Source: Thunnus maccoyii (Eukaryota > Chordata > Actinopteri > Scombriformes > Scombridae). From it: a DNA stretch of 64,000 bases. The DNA lies in the NCBI RefSeq assembly GCF_910596095.1, contig NC_056553.1:23260725-23324724 (forward strand). Reading direction: 5' to 3'. The notes below the pieces were generated by a model that worked only from the letters and a program-made list of their open reading frames with translations, had not been told where the DNA came from and searched no databases. Every line of letters starts with the position of its first letter. Position 1 is the first letter of the stretch. Shown here one piece after another: positions 48,352 to 61,118 of the stretch. Both the position numbers and the translations under genes were made by a program.

Positions 48352-50000
48352 GAGGAGAACGTGGTAACATGAGCCACTTTTTACATTTGATGATTTTACT
48401 GCAAAATAAAACTGTATTTGTTTCAAATAATAGTTACTGTATATACCTCAGGTTGTTGTGTACCCATGGAAATTAAAATAAGTCTAAAATAAATCTAATT
48501 ATTACGGTTTTAGAACAATGACCCATGAAAAAAGCCAGTCCTATGGCACGACTTATCCCAAGGTAGGGGTAAAATGAGCATGGGGATTGGGTAAATTGAG
48601 CGCTCTAGGGGTAAAAAGTGCTCCCATTAAATACTGATATAAAACTGACATCAAACTATTTTGAGATAATTTTGAACTTTATTAATGCCATCAATTTAAC
48701 AAAGGCAAAAACTCATGCTTTTAAGTAAAATGATATCTTTGTGTCCTGTTGTTCAAAATGATACCTAAACATTTTCAGTAAAGATTAAACTATGATCTTT
48801 GTGTGTTAGCTACAGAAAGAATGTGTGTGTAAATGCGCTTTTGTGTATACAGACAGGTGACAAATTAAAAGAAAAACTGGTCCAGGTCTGAATGCTTGAC
48901 CCCTACAGTGAGGGGATCTGGGGGCTCTGTTATGTTTTGGGGGGGCATTTTGCTGGTGTGGTTTGGGTCCACTTGTCCCCCTAGTGGGAGGAGTCACTGC
49001 AAATCAATACAAAGTTGTTCTGAGTGATCACCTTTATCTTGTGATGAAACATTTCTATCCTGATGGGAGTGGTCTCTTCCAGGATGACAATGGCCCCATC
49101 CACAGGGCACGAGGGGTCACTGAATGGTATAATGAGTATGAAAATTATGTGTATCATATGCTATGGCCTTCACAGTCACCAGATCTCAACCCAACTGAAC
49201 ACCTATGGGAGATTTTGGACTAACATGTTAGACAGCACTGTCCACCACCATCATCAAAACACCAAATGAGGGAATATCTTTTTGAAGTATGGCGTTCATC
49301 CCTTCAGAAGAGTTCCAGAGACTTACAGAATCAATGCCAAGGTGTATTGAAGCTGTTCTGACGGCCCAACACCTTAGACTCTTTATGTTGCTGTAATTTG
49401 TCACCTGTCTGTATGTACAGCACATTTATGTGTGGATTAAACTTAACATTAGTCAGCAATTAGGTATTTATTCATCAACATTGTAACACTTGTAACAGGG
49501 ATCAAACATGAAAAATGTCTCTAGTCTCTAGAATATCAGAAAATAATTTTGGGGGTTAAATTGAGCCATTGACTCAACTTGCCCCAACATCACTGGCACG
49601 TTTTACCCCACAAACTCCATTTTGACAAAACTGTTTCATACAGTGGCTCAGATCTACAATTATGCTGAGTTTATGACCTTGTTTTGTAGCTTACACTTAC
49701 TTAAATTAACATGTAATAATGTCCAAAACGTATCTATTTTAATTAAGATACAAGACTGATCACTTCAGTAACGCGATGAATTCACTTGGAAGGACAAAAA
49801 TCTTGTTTTTTGCTCTGTTTTGCTTACCACTCTCTCTATGTCTCTCATGTGGTGTCTCTTACCACATCTCTCCTACTTTCTTAATTTGTGGTCACATGAT
49901 TACTTTTGTTTATGGTTACCTAGATAAAGGTGATGGCTCATTTTACCCACTGGCTCGATTTACTCCAACTTTTGCAAATGCCACAATGATGTTTTTATTT
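48352..50000. repeat. Fish repeat carrying 'GTAAAATGAGC' blocks, split by a Tc1-type element
   Basis: The left part (GTGGTAACATGAGCCAC, GGGGTAAAATGAGCATGG) and the right part (GGCTCATTTTACCCACTGGC, near 49936) look like the two sides of one repeat. The Tc1-type element at 48850-49411 lies between them. No protein is recognised. Borders are approximate. Confidence 0.4.
48850..49411 (+). mobile_element. Complete nonautonomous Tc1/mariner-type element
   Basis: Terminal inverted repeats CAGACAGGTGACAAATTA and TAATTTGTCACCTGTCTG are perfect over 18 bases and are flanked by TA at 48848-48849 and 49412-49413, the usual target duplication. The interior keeps only the last third of a transposase (LFQDDNGPIHRARGVTEWYN, SQSPDLNPTEHLWEILD). 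It is therefore a 562-base internal-deletion derivative that depended on a helper. A related copy is at 14953-15396. Confidence 0.9.
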
Positions 50001-50239
50001 TTTATTTTTGTTCAATTTATCACAACATGACACAGAAGACACAGCTTAAGAAAATGAATGAAAATCAACATAAATTAAAAGATGAGACATTTGACAGAAA
50101 GATGATGACAACCTGAGATATGATTGAACTTGCTGGAAGAGGTCAGCAGTGACCCAGATTGAATGAAGAGAGTGCATAAGAAAGAATATAAAAGAGTAAA
50201 TAATGGGAAAGATCAAACACCAAAACACTGCCCCAGATA
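50001..50239. other. Intergenic, nothing recognised
   Basis: Short AT-rich stretch between the preceding repeat and the DIRS-order element; nothing recognisable. Confidence 0.4.
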
Positions 50240-53200
50240 TAAAGAATGCTTACCGCAGCTGTTAAGATCTTAGTGATCTTTGAGCTTTAAGGATTGCAGA
50301 GTCATCAGGGCACATAAGAAGCATAAGCAGAGGAAGATCACCGGCCCAGTTGTTGGAGGGAAGCTGTTGAGATACCTTGCATAGCTGCTAAGGTAGCAAC
50401 GCCTATCCTAAGTGAGTGACCTGAATAATGTTTGGAGGAATATTACATCTCAGAAGAACCTGTTCCAAATGATAGATGAACCAAAATTTGGACATGGGAT
50501 TGTTATCTGGAGTCAGAAAAGTGGGGCATTAGGGTCAGAACAAGGTCTGATTTTTAAATATTTACACATTGATTTAAATGGGCCGAACTGAAAGTCTGTG
50601 CGAGCAATGAGTACAGAGCAAGTGCCCCCAGCTTTAGAGTGTTTAAGAAAAAGACTAAAGAAATCTGGATGAAAAGTCTGCAAAAGTAACATCTTTCGCT
50701 GGATTGAATGAATTCACCACTCCTCAAAAATCCATTAAAAGCTAATAGAAAAGAAAAATCCAGTAGTGAGTTGAAATGAGGGAAAATATAACCCTGTATC
50801 AAGACTGATAGCATTTTATGCAAGATGGAAAGAATAATTGGGAGTCGATTAACAGTGCTAGAGGGGGAAAATTTTGAAATGCCTTTGAGTAACAGTTTAA
50901 TGGCTGGATTAGAAAATAAACTGGGGAAAGATGGATCGAAGCATCTAGCATCAAACTGAATACCAGCAACCAAACCTCTTATGTACTGTGGTTTAAAGTG
51001 ACGCACAGACAGGCAATGACAAATAAAAGTGTAAACAGCACTGATTTTAACAGGTTTTTAGTGGTAGTTTCATGGAGACACAGAACAAGGCAAAAGTTTT
51101 CCAAGCAAAATCATATAATTTCAGAGTTGATGCAGCTAAACCCTTTCTCATATAAAACCTGGCAGATTCCAAATACAACTGCAGGGAAAGTTGTGAGTAA
51201 GTAAGAAAGTATTGTTTAGTAGAGGGCTAATGACTCTAGTGGGCGAGTAGCTGGACTGATGGTTTTTTCGTCAGAGGGGGGAACAGGTGTTTCAATTTGG
51301 ACAGCAAGTGGCAAGATTCATTGTACGGAGGGTCAATCAGCAGAAAGTCGTCAAGGAGGTGAAGAACAGAGGGAACTCGGACTCAATTTAAAAGTATCCA
51401 GCAAAGGGCCTCAGAAACTTGATTGAAAATGAAAGGACTGCTTCTGCAGCCAAATGTGAGATGCATGGCGAAATACAGTTTGGATTCCCATTTTAAGCCA
51501 AAGAGATGCCACTGCAAAGGATGTATTGAAACAATTTTGAAGGCATATGTACTGTCGGCTTTGGAGAGCCATGCACCCTGACCAGCTAGCTTAATAAGCT
51601 TGATAGCATTGTCCATGGTATAATGAAGAGAAAAAGGCTTAAGTGGGATAAGATTATTAACGCTAGGATATGACCTGGAGTGAGGAGCTGAAAGATCAAA
51701 TATGAGTCTTTTCTTTCTGGAGTATTTTCTTGTTGCAACACCTATCGGACTAGTGTGAAACACAGGAAATGGAGAAGAACTAAAAGGCCCAACTAAATAA
51801 CCTTTATTGAACTCTTTTATTAGTTGCTTGGACACTATGACCAGCTCTTTAAGTGTAGAATGAACATTTTTTGACACATATGAAGAGGTCAAGGATGAGA
51901 AAACCCCTACCCAAAACCCTTGAGAAAGACCAGTGAGCAAATGATCAATAAATACAGAATCAGGATAAGTTCTGATGTCAAAGCTGGGACATTTATTGGA
52001 GAGGGGGGTGGATTTTTAATAAGTCTTTGCACCGCGACAATGCTGCAGAGGGCGAAACCTGCATGGGCACACTGATTTTGGATGAACATCTTTGCAGTTG
52101 CTGCAAATGTGAAGAAGCATGCAGTTGGGGTGAATTCACACATTTTCATTGAAATTGTTACATATGAGCTGATTGTTGAAGAGATTCACCTTGTGGCCAC
52201 AGCTGTCAGTTTTCTCTCTCACAGGAGGAGGTGGATCAGTCTTAGCTTTATGCTGGGCTCGTGATCTTGGGGGAAAAACGGTGCCAAAGGGCAGAAGGCC
52301 TCTGAATGACCCATATTGCCACAAGTGATGCATGACACGGCTTGAGGACCACCCACTAGCATGACCAGCAATTCAGTGTCTAAAACAGACCAGCTCAGTC
52401 GGATGTTTGATTGAGAGATGTAGAGAGCGGCTTCGCTAGAGAAACCTTTGTGGTATTGTGGTAGAGGATGTTTTTACCATGTCTCAAGGTCACCGGTGAG
52501 AGCGAAATAAGTGTCCTGTTCTTGTCTACGCTCAGGGTAAACGGAGCATATCATGTCTCGATATATATGCCAAAAGCTACAACAAATTCACCAATTGACA
52601 TGTCTCTTGACAATATGCGATTGACAGATTTTATAACAACTGTAAAGTTTTCCCCAGTGGACACCTTGTTTTCCCATTCTGGAGATGGAAGAATTAGACT
52701 GATCAGGTTAATATCTTTCCCCTGTAAAATTGTTGCTCTTAGACGAGGAGAGAAATTAGCTCCAGAAGAAACATACAGCCTACCTAGCATGGGAGCAGAG
52801 ACAGCCCAAGCCAGGGAATGTTGTGGCATGTCTGGGTTGGTTGCAGTGAGAACGAATGCTTGAGGCATGAATCTGCAGGTTTTGAGAGCCAGAGAGTGAT
52901 GCAGAGGAAGATGATGAAGCTTGGGTATTCTCCAGAAGCTGGAAGCGAACATCAATAACTTGTATGGAAGATGCCAGAGATTGCGGTGTAGAAGCGAGGG
53001 CATTATCTGATGAAGGAGCAGCAGCTTGATCAGAATGATCATGCAGCCCTCCATGCTTGGCTGGAGGGGCTGCATGATGCCTTTTCACAAATCACCTTGT
53101 GAGCCAAGTCATGAAGCTGCGAGAGCTCCAGACCTGGAGGTGGAGAAATGCCATGGGCTTTTAAGATCTCCAAGATTTCTGCGTCTGATCCTTCTTGGCA

Positions 53201-53300
53201 AGCAGCAATCCGAATGCTGTGGCGAGCTGCCGATGAGATGGAGGCAGAATCTAAATGATCAGTCTCAAAGACACCCATTTATGAGTCTGACATCATGGCA
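50240..53300 (-). mobile_element. DIRS/Ngaro-type retroelement with recombinase domain (fossil)
   Basis: On the minus strand, parts in order are: a gag-like region (about 53280-52200), a reverse transcriptase (KGYLVGPFSSSPFPVFHTSP, LSKADSTYAFKIVSIHPLQW, HLLDDFLLIDPP), and a tyrosine recombinase. The recombinase shows an N-terminal part (YLESARFYMRKGLAASTLK), a core stretch (QYIRGLVAGIQFDARCF, AFNGFLRSGEF) and a C-terminal stretch with HSLRIGVATLAAMQGIS. It is older and more diverged than the element at 17377-22352 and belongs to a different subfamily. Broken in several places; no terminal repeats recognised. Confidence 0.8.
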
Positions 53301-53399
53301 AAAGATGACAGCCCAAAGATTAGCAGTAAAGCAAAGCGTAGACTTGCCATAAACCAACAGCACAATCTATGCACGCATAACAGCAGCATGCCAGACTAA

Positions 53400-53707
53400 G
53401 GCTGTATTCAGACCACATCAGGCGGTACGGCGAAAGTGCCAGTTCTCCCATTCATTTGAATGAGGGTAGTGTATTTTGTCTGTGGGCATTTTGGCCACTG
53501 TGCGGACTGTGGCCTGCAATAAACCCGTTGTCACTGTGACCGAAGGCTGCGGTGGCCAATCACAGCCAGAAATCAGACAGATCAGAGCTGTAAACTCTGC
53601 CATGAGGGAAGACAAAGACATTACTAAGTGAGATGAGGACATTTCTCTTTGTTTGATAACGTTAAAAGTAAAGGTGTCCTGACTCACTTTAAAACAGACG
53701 AGAGAAG

Positions 53708-53742
<35 letters not shown>

Positions 53743-53950
53743 CAGCAGTGGTCAAGTGAGCTAGAGAGTGAATGAAGAGAGGGAGCGCTGGTAGCGAGAA
53801 TGCCAGTGACTCAGATCAATAAAACCTTATTTTCTGATTGTTTCACCACGGGTACGTTCCGGAGCACAAATAAACACACACACACACCCCCACACCTCCG
53901 CTCAACCCTCTGGCTGAACACTGCACCACCTGATTTGGTCTGAATAAAGC
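53400..53950. mobile_element. Miniature inverted-repeat element, fuller copy
   Basis: Ends GGCTGTATTCAGACCACATC and (complemented) GCTTTATTCAGACCAAATCA are inverted repeats of about 28 bases. The interior holds a GA-rich tract near 53700-53740. No transposase. An inverted partial copy is nested in another element at 26041-26465. Superfamily undecided. Confidence 0.65.
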
Positions 53951-54344
53951 AGAGAGAAAGAGACATTTTTAAAAAGACAGCAACCAGATGACAGGCTAGC
54001 AATGAAAATGTGTCACCGTGCTATTGAATAGAAGTGATCAGCTGGTGACAGCTGAAACTCAAACTATGCCCCCGTGTGTTGACAGCTAGGAAATGATTGA
54101 GCATGTGTGAGAAATGGGAATGAAAGGGAGGTATGAGCGGTAAAATTACACCAGGCATACAAAAGATAGTCTTACTGAAAGAACTTTCGCTAAGCTTCAT
54201 ATGGTTTACGTCATTAAAAAGGCAATTATATTCCTCTTTTATCATTATCCCCCTCATAATAATAATTAAAAAACTCATGATAATGATTGTGAAGACCTGC
54301 GTGTTACTGCATTGTTCATCTTACTGTGTCTTCACCTCTTTTTC
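53951..54344. other. Intergenic; includes a short receptor-unit module
   Basis: 54205-54310 matches 9833-9920 (AAGGCAATTATATTCCTCTT), placing this point in the same duplicated array. Otherwise nothing is recognised. Confidence 0.5.
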
Positions 54345-56650
54345 CTACAGCACAGCCCACAGAAGCTTCACCCTCTTGCATCCCCCCAACCCTGCCCTAT
54401 GCCAACCATACTCAGGCAGCAGATTCTCACCGGTAATTACATTGACCTCACCCAACTTATTCAACCAACTTCAACCTCATGTCCCCAGGGAACTGCTCAC
54501 TTCATTCGGTCTCTTGAAACTTAAACAGGTGCTTCCAGCTCACTCCGAACACCCTGTGGTGGCTGAATTCGCTTTCACATTCTCATTGTATTGAGTCGTC
54601 ATCTGTTCTGCTTTCCCCAACCGCAGGTCTGAGTTTGACGACTACCTGTTGTTGATCCTCGACCTGGCCTTATGGTTTGGTGGCAACAACTTTTATTCAT
54701 ACCATGTCTTCTTCACCTCTCAAGCTGCAGGACACCTGCAACAGTTCAACCAGGGCATGTACTGAGGACCGCTGGATCCAGAGCTGTACTGCAGAGTCTT
54801 TGTAACTTACTTGTCGCTCAATTGAGACCTGTGTAGCACCCCTTCCCATCCCGCCACAGCATGCACCCTCTCTGCTCCTCTGCCCCACATCTCAGCTGTG
54901 GAAAAGCAAAGTCCTGCAGTTTTCTGTAGCTTACCCCCAGCAGCTCCTCCGCTGTCCATCACCCCCAAACCAGCCATTGCCCAGCCATCCACCCTTGGCC
55001 CTCTCCCCAAAGGCGTGGATAAGAGAGGAATTCCAACCTCTATCAGGGTGGGGGTATGATCTGCAATCACTACAATGACCTGGGATGCAACATCTTCAGC
55101 TGCAGATTCCTACACACCTGCTTGTTCTGCAGTGGAGCCCACACCAGATCGACTTGTCCACATAATCCAACCAAGCAAGGCTTGTGTAAGTATCTCAATA
55201 CCCCCATTAAAATGGATGCTCTAGCCACCGCCTTACAGTACCACCCAGACTGCCAGTTTGTCAACTACAGTCTGACCCTGACACAGTTGACAAACTCTTG
55301 CAAAAAGAAGTTGAAGATGCATTTGTGATCGGCCCTTTCTCCAGCCCTCCTTTCCCATCTTTCAGGATTAGTCCAATCGGGCTAGCAACAAGGAAGTATT
55401 CCAGGAAAAAGAGGCTCATCATCAACCTCTCATCCCCCCACGGATCCACCATCCCGAGCATCAACAGCCTGATTCCCAGGACGGACTTTTCTCTGCAGTA
55501 CACTGCAATTGATCATGCCATCTCCCTCATCTGCCTCGCAGGCCAAGGAGCATGGTTGTCCGAGGCGGACATTACAAGCGCTTTCAAGGTCCTTCCTGTC
55601 CACCCTGACTATTGGCATCTTTTCTGAGTCCTCTGGAAGGGTGTATACTATTTCGCTGTGTGGCTGACCTTTAGCTGCAAGATTTGCCCAAAAATCTTTG
55701 ACTCCTTATCCGAGGCTCTCTGCTGGATCCTGTCAAACAGCTACAAACTCCCGTAAATCATTCACCTACTTGATGACTTTCTCACAATTACGCTGCCATC
55801 TTCATTCCCATCATACAGTCTCACCACCATGACTTTCGCATTCACCAAACTTGGTGTTCCTCTCTTTCCAGAGAAAACAGAAGGCCCCAGCACATCTCTG
55901 GAATTTCTCGGCAGCACCCTTGCTCCTGTTTCACTCCAAGCATCCTTGCCTACTGAGAAACTCCACCGGATTTCATTGCTCACCCCAAATTTTCTTCTGG
56001 CCGACATATGCACCAAACGCCAATTACTTTCGCTGCTGGGCCATTTCAACTACACTATCATCCCTCAGGTCGATCCTTCTTGTTGCACCTTCTCTCCATA
56101 GGCACCACCATCCCGTCCATTCATGACCATGTCACGCTCAACAATGCATGCAAGATGGAACTGAAATTGTGTTCCTCTCCTCCTGGAACGATATCACTTT
56201 CTTTTACAACGACCATGTCACCAATGCAGACAACATTCAGCTGTATACAGACACAGCCCCTTCAGTTGGTTTTGGCAGCTACTAAAGTGGCAGGTGGTTC
56301 TCAGCCAAATGGCCGCTCAATTTCTCTTCTCTCACCCCTTCCTCCACCACCTGCATAATGTACCTGATAGTCATTGCAGTCATTCTTTGGGGTTACGAAT
56401 GGTCCAAGAGGACCAACGCTATCTACTCCAACAACAGCGCCATCGTCGACATCCTCAAAAAAGGCCGGTCGTAGTGTCTGGACATCATGCTGTTCATGCG
56501 TAAGCTCACACTGGTTTTGGCCCAGCACCAGTTCATCCAAGCATACCACATCCCAGGCCACAAAAATGCAGTTGTTGACTCACTCTCTCATTTCAGAAAT
56601 TCAGACAATTGGCTCCAGCCTCTGACCCACCTCTGACCCCAGTCCCACCA
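54345..56650 (+). mobile_element. Ngaro-like retroelement, fossil copy 2
   Basis: Plus-strand relative of the element at 17377-22352. It has a gag-like piece (RQQILTGNYIDLTQLIQPTS), the Cys/His motif (CRFLHTCLFCSGAHTRSTCP), a reverse transcriptase (LSEADITSAFKVLPVHPDYW) and an RNase H-like end (near 56400-56610). Many breaks and clear divergence make it older than copy 1. The ends with split repeats are not recognised. It sits just before a receptor-unit module. Confidence 0.8.
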
Positions 56651-56657
56651 TCCAAAC

Positions 56658-58160
56658 ATGCAGCAAGCTGCTCTTTTTTTTTTAAATCGTAGGCTTCAAC
56701 AAAAATTGCAGTGCAGAACCTGCAGAACTGCACTTTGTCTGATCGAGGCCATATTGGGTATTCTATTGTTTTTACTGTGGATTCTATGGTGCTTTTATGT
56801 CTGGAGCACTGGACCAAACGAATTTCCCTGGCTGGGATAATAAAGTTAATCTAAATCTGATTCTAAAAAACTGTCATTAAAAAATGCAGTTTCCTACAGA
56901 AGTACAACAGTTGTTGTGCAACTGGCCCAGTACTAAACTGCTATGTGAAAGCTGTGTGTGTTCTCACAGTAACAATCTTTCACATTATATCTATATTGAT
57001 CATCACAGTAACATTTCAGCAGAAGTGACAATTAATTTTACCATGAAATACAACAGGAAGAAAGGCACAGTTTCACTTAAATGAATTCAGAGATTATTTC
57101 ATAAAAGTAAATATTATATTTCATACATGTAGCATGTCTCGCTGCTACTGTGAGTTCCCTCGGCAGATAACACCAACACAACAGACAAGTCACAGAGAAC
57201 ACCTTTTATTTTCTGCTTCATGCACACACTTCCACATAAATAATAAACATAAAGCCACCATGCGCCTGTGGTTACCCAGCTTCTACTGGCACATGTGGTT
57301 CAGTCTCTGGAGTCCCTCAGCCTCACCAAATAATAGTTTTGGCCTTCACCAAACAAATCCTGACAGCCAGCCTGTCTGTTTCTTGGGTGTGCAGCAGCCA
57401 TCTGAGCTCCAGCACACTACTGCATTTGAGAGGGAGGATACAATTAGTTACAAGCACCACCGCTCTCCTGAGCCATATCCACACCTCTCTCCTGCAGCTA
57501 AACACTGACCACGCCCACCTCAACAATACATTCAAAATGTTAAGACGTGATGGGATTTCAGCTCTTTCTGTATGAAGGTCAGATGGGACTTACTGAGCAG
57601 TATTGTTCATGTCAGTGAGCTGATTTAGCACAATGACTGCAATGATCTTCAAACAAGTTTGTTCCCCGGGACACAGATCATGTTAGAAAAAAGATGCAGA
57701 TGATGGAGATTGAGAAAAAAAAAACCCTCATGACTTCAAAGAAACCCTTTTTTTTCATTTTTGCACTATTTTCAAAATGGTCCTCACACTTGACTCAAAA
57801 CTTCACTTGCTGCCAATTTGACTGTCAGGTTTGGTACTGACTTCCTGAAGTCAACAACATACTTGATTTTATTAAGAAGATATATTAAACATTAAAAGGA
57901 CTCTCCTTTGTTTTTATTATTCATTTATTTGTTTATTTAACTTGGGCCACACAGATAAGCACATTACATACAGATAATGCAATACTTTATGAATGAAAAC
58001 TCTACCTAAGTTCTGTTTTTGAAGAATTTGACTATGGTGCCATCTTACCTTTTAAAGTTTTTATAAAATTATTACAGGCTTGATTATTGATTTGGAGGCC
58101 TGCCCCCTGCTAATCACAGAGTAGGATATATGTGATAAAATCATGGCATGTGTATACATT
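56658..58160. repeat. 5'-flank module of the receptor unit, copy 3, split by a solo LTR
   Basis: Matches 1603-2515 and then 13420-13690 in order, so it is closer to copy 2 of the module. A receptor gene would be expected further right, but the Gmr1-like element follows. From 58161 to 58299 nothing is recognised. Confidence 0.65.
57128..57525. mobile_element. Solo LTR with 5-base target duplication (fossil)
   Basis: A 398-base insert begins TGTAGC and ends CAACA, with TG...CA termini. It is flanked by ATACA at 57123-57127 and 57526-57530. The empty site is preserved in the paralogous modules (TTTCATACATTCAAAATG at about 2094 and 12996). No internal retroelement sequence remains, as expected after recombination between two LTRs. 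The family is unknown. An open frame inside is a by-product. Confidence 0.8.
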
Positions 58161-58299
58161 TGAGCTGCTTCGAGAGATATACGTGGTCTTACCAAACAAA
58201 AACAGTTAGTAGTCTAGACAATTTCCTTATATGGGTGTTGCGGGTTCGCTTTCAATGATGGCTCAGACGATGAGAAACTTCAGCGTGGTGATTTTTCAG

Positions 58300-59085
58300 T
58301 TCCCCAAACAAGAGTGGCAAAAATATTTACAGTGCAGAAGTGGAAAAACAACAACAAAAAAAAATATTTACACGACAGGTTTCCTACTGGCAGCTCGTCA
58401 CCCACATTGTTACTTAGCCACGACCAAAAACCCAACCAAAAAAAAATGAGCAGAGCTCCCCCTTATATATTCTTAGCCCCTCCCCCGGGCAAACCAATTA
58501 ACAAATTATAGTATCCTACGTTCAAATTTGACATCACAACAAACATAAATTCAAAAATCAATGATATATTTCGCATAAAGGAAAAATGGCACTAATCGCC
58601 CTTCATATAGCTATGGCCAAATACCCCCAAACCAAAATAAATCATAAAATATCAGTCCATACGATGTTGATGGTATAGTCCACGGTCACATGGCCCTCTT
58701 AAGCGTGCCACCAAGCGCTGTTTATAGTGTGTCCAGGAAGTGCCTCAGTTTGGCCCATGCCCGGAGGCAACCAGAGGCAGCAGCAGCAGGTAAGTGTATG
58801 TGTGTGTGTGTGTGTGTGTGTCGTGTCAGCGCCGAGTGTGCACCCTCGAACGCCTAGCGTGAAGAAAAGGGTTCGGACAGTGGGGAAAAGTTTGTTGGAG
58901 TGCAGGACGGCGGGACACAAGTGTGGGCCTGCAAGGAACAGTTTTAACTGGAGCATGGCTCCGCAGGAACAGTGGGAGCGCTGCGCGCTGTGCACTCCCG
59001 GCACCGGCGCTCTCTCTCCGGCCAAGAGAGAGAGAAACGCACGCTGGTTAGGGCATGACGGAGCGTTCACGGGTGCCCCGTCACA
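58300..59085 (-). repeat. 3' LTR of the Gmr1-like element
   Basis: On the minus strand it begins TGTGACGGGGCACC right after the purine tract and runs to the shared CACTCTTGTTTGGGGAAC near 58300. It contains a (GT)n tract at about 58797-58820 and a TATATA-containing stretch near 58465. The outer border is approximate. Confidence 0.75.
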
Positions 59086-59162
59086 TTATCCCCCTCCTCC
59101 CCGAGGTTGGCGATGTGCGGCAACCTGGAGAGATAATCTGCCACAACATTGGTCTTGCCAGC

Positions 59163-61106
59163 TCAATGTCTGATCTGGAACTGGAAATGCTGGAGGGAGA
59201 GGTACCAGCAAGTGAGACGGCTGTTATGATCTTTCATGGAGTTCATCCAGGTCAGAGCGCGATGGTCGGTCTCCAAGTCAAATTCCCTCCCCAGCAGGTA
59301 GTATCTCAGACTCTCCAGGGCCCATTTTATGGCCAGGCCCTCCTTCTCCACAGTGGAGTACCTGGTTTCACGGGGCAGCAGCTTGCGGCTCAGGTACAGC
59401 ACCGGTTGTTCTTCCCCAGGATCACCCTGGGCCAGGACTGCCCCCAGTCCCACGGCAGAAGCATCAGTCTGGACCAAGAACCGCTGGCTGAAGTCGGGAC
59501 TCCTCAGCACTGGAGAAGAGCACAAGCAGGCCTTGAGGGTTTGGAATGCGGTCTTGCAGTCCTCATTCCAGGCGACCGGGTTCCTCTGGTCCTTAGCTGT
59601 CAGAGGAGCAGCAATGGTGGCGAACTGCGGGACAAATCTCCTGTACCAGCCAGCCAAGCCCAAGAAGGACCTCACCTCCTTCTTCGTGCGTGGGCGTGGG
59701 CAGCCGCGGATGGCCTCGACCTTGTCCACCTGTGGTCGGACCTCGCCTCGTCCCAGCCGGTAGACCAGGTACTTAGCCTCCTCCTTGGCCCACTGACACT
59801 TGGCAGGATTCAGTGTCAGACCCGCCTGCTGGATCTGGCCGAGGACTCGCTCCAGATGACACAGGTGCTGCTCCCAGGTGTCACTGAAGATGACCACATC
59901 ATCCAGGTAAGCAACACTGCAGTCCTCGCAACCCTGCAGGACGCGGTCCATCAGTCTCTGGAAAGTGGCAGGTGCACCATGGAGGCCTCAGGGCATCACG
60001 GTGAACTGGAAGAGGCCGGCCGGTGTCTGGAAAGCAGTGTAGGGGCGACTGGATGCTTCTAGGGGTACCTGCCAGTAGCCCTTGCAGAGGTCCAGGGTGG
60101 TGATGAACCTGGCCTGGCCAATCTTCTCCAGTAGGTCGTCTATCCGGGGCATTGGGTAGGCATCGAACTCCGACATTGCGTTGAGCTTCCTGAAGTCGAT
60201 GCAGATGCGGAGTGAGCCGTCCTTCCTCACCACGATGACTACCGGGCTGCACCACTCAGATTGCGATGGCTCGATTACCCCCAGACACTGCATCTCCTCC
60301 ACCTCCTTCAGGAGCTTTGCCACCAGGTGTTGGGGCACTCGATAGGACCTCTGGCGAACCGGCCCCCTGTCTTTCAGGCGGATGACGTGCTCCACCAGGC
60401 AAGTCTTCCCTGGGTTAGCAGCAAACAGCTTGGAGACTCGCTGGAACACCTGGCTCAGCTGGCTGCACTGGCTGACAGAGAGATGGTCGAGAGCAGGTTC
60501 AGCAGACTGGTTGAGGTCAGCTAGGGTAGACTCCTCCTCCCCTTTGCTGCCCACCTCCGTCACCAACAGGGATGCCACAGGAACCTGAACTGGAGCCTCC
60601 TTCCACTCCTTCAATAGGTTGACGTGGTAGATCTACTTTGCCTTTTTCTTGTCCGGGTGGTGGATCTCGTAGGTCACAGGGCCCATCTTCCTGAGGACTG
60701 TGTATGGGCCCTGCCACTTATCCAGTAATTTGCTGTTGGAGGATGGCAGGAGGAGCAGGACCTTCTGTCCAGGCTGAAACTCTCTGTGCCTGGCCTGTCG
60801 GTCATACCATGCCTTCTGGATCTGCCGGGCCTCACGTAGGTTGACCTCAGCCTCGTCTCGGTACTTTGCCAGCCGGTCTCTCATCTCCAACACAAACTGG
60901 ACCACACTACGATCACTGGCGCTGGTTGCAGGAGCCTCCCAGGTCTTTAGCAGCAGGTCCAGTGGCCCCTGGACATCCCAGCCGTACAGTAGCTCAAACG
61001 GGGAGAAACCAGTGGAAGCTTGAGGGACTTCCCTGTAGGCAAACAGCAGGAAGGGCAACCACTGGTCCCAGTCCCATCCGGTGTCGGCGACGAACTTCTG
61101 CAGCAT
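59163..61106 (-). mobile_element. Integrase end, reverse transcriptase and RNase H region (Gmr1-like)
   Basis: Minus-strand order: integrase C-terminal part (WLPFLLFAYREVPQASTGFS, then LLDKWQGPYTVL), reverse transcriptase (SEWCSPVVIVVRKDGSLRIC, ITTLDLCKGYWQVPL, VAYLDDVVIFS), and RNase H (FLVQTDASAVGLGAVLAQGD, YYLLGREFDLETDHRALTWM). The polymerase lies after integrase, the reverse of most Ty3/gypsy elements. Fossil coding sequence. Confidence 0.85.
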
Positions 61107-61118
61107 CTTCTTCGGGGT

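Noticed and set aside
49776-50030. Hydrophobic frame of 84 codons as a small membrane protein
   Set aside because: It overlaps the right part of a dispersed repeat, has no conserved neighbour or domain, and AT-rich DNA readily gives such frames.
57134-57508. Open frame of 124 codons as a possible small gene
   Set aside because: It lies wholly inside the solo LTR, has no recognisable domain, and is absent from the paralogous modules.
59055-60062. Plus-strand frame of 335 codons
   Set aside because: It is antisense to the reverse transcriptase/RNase H of the Gmr1-like element; GC-rich antisense openness explains it.
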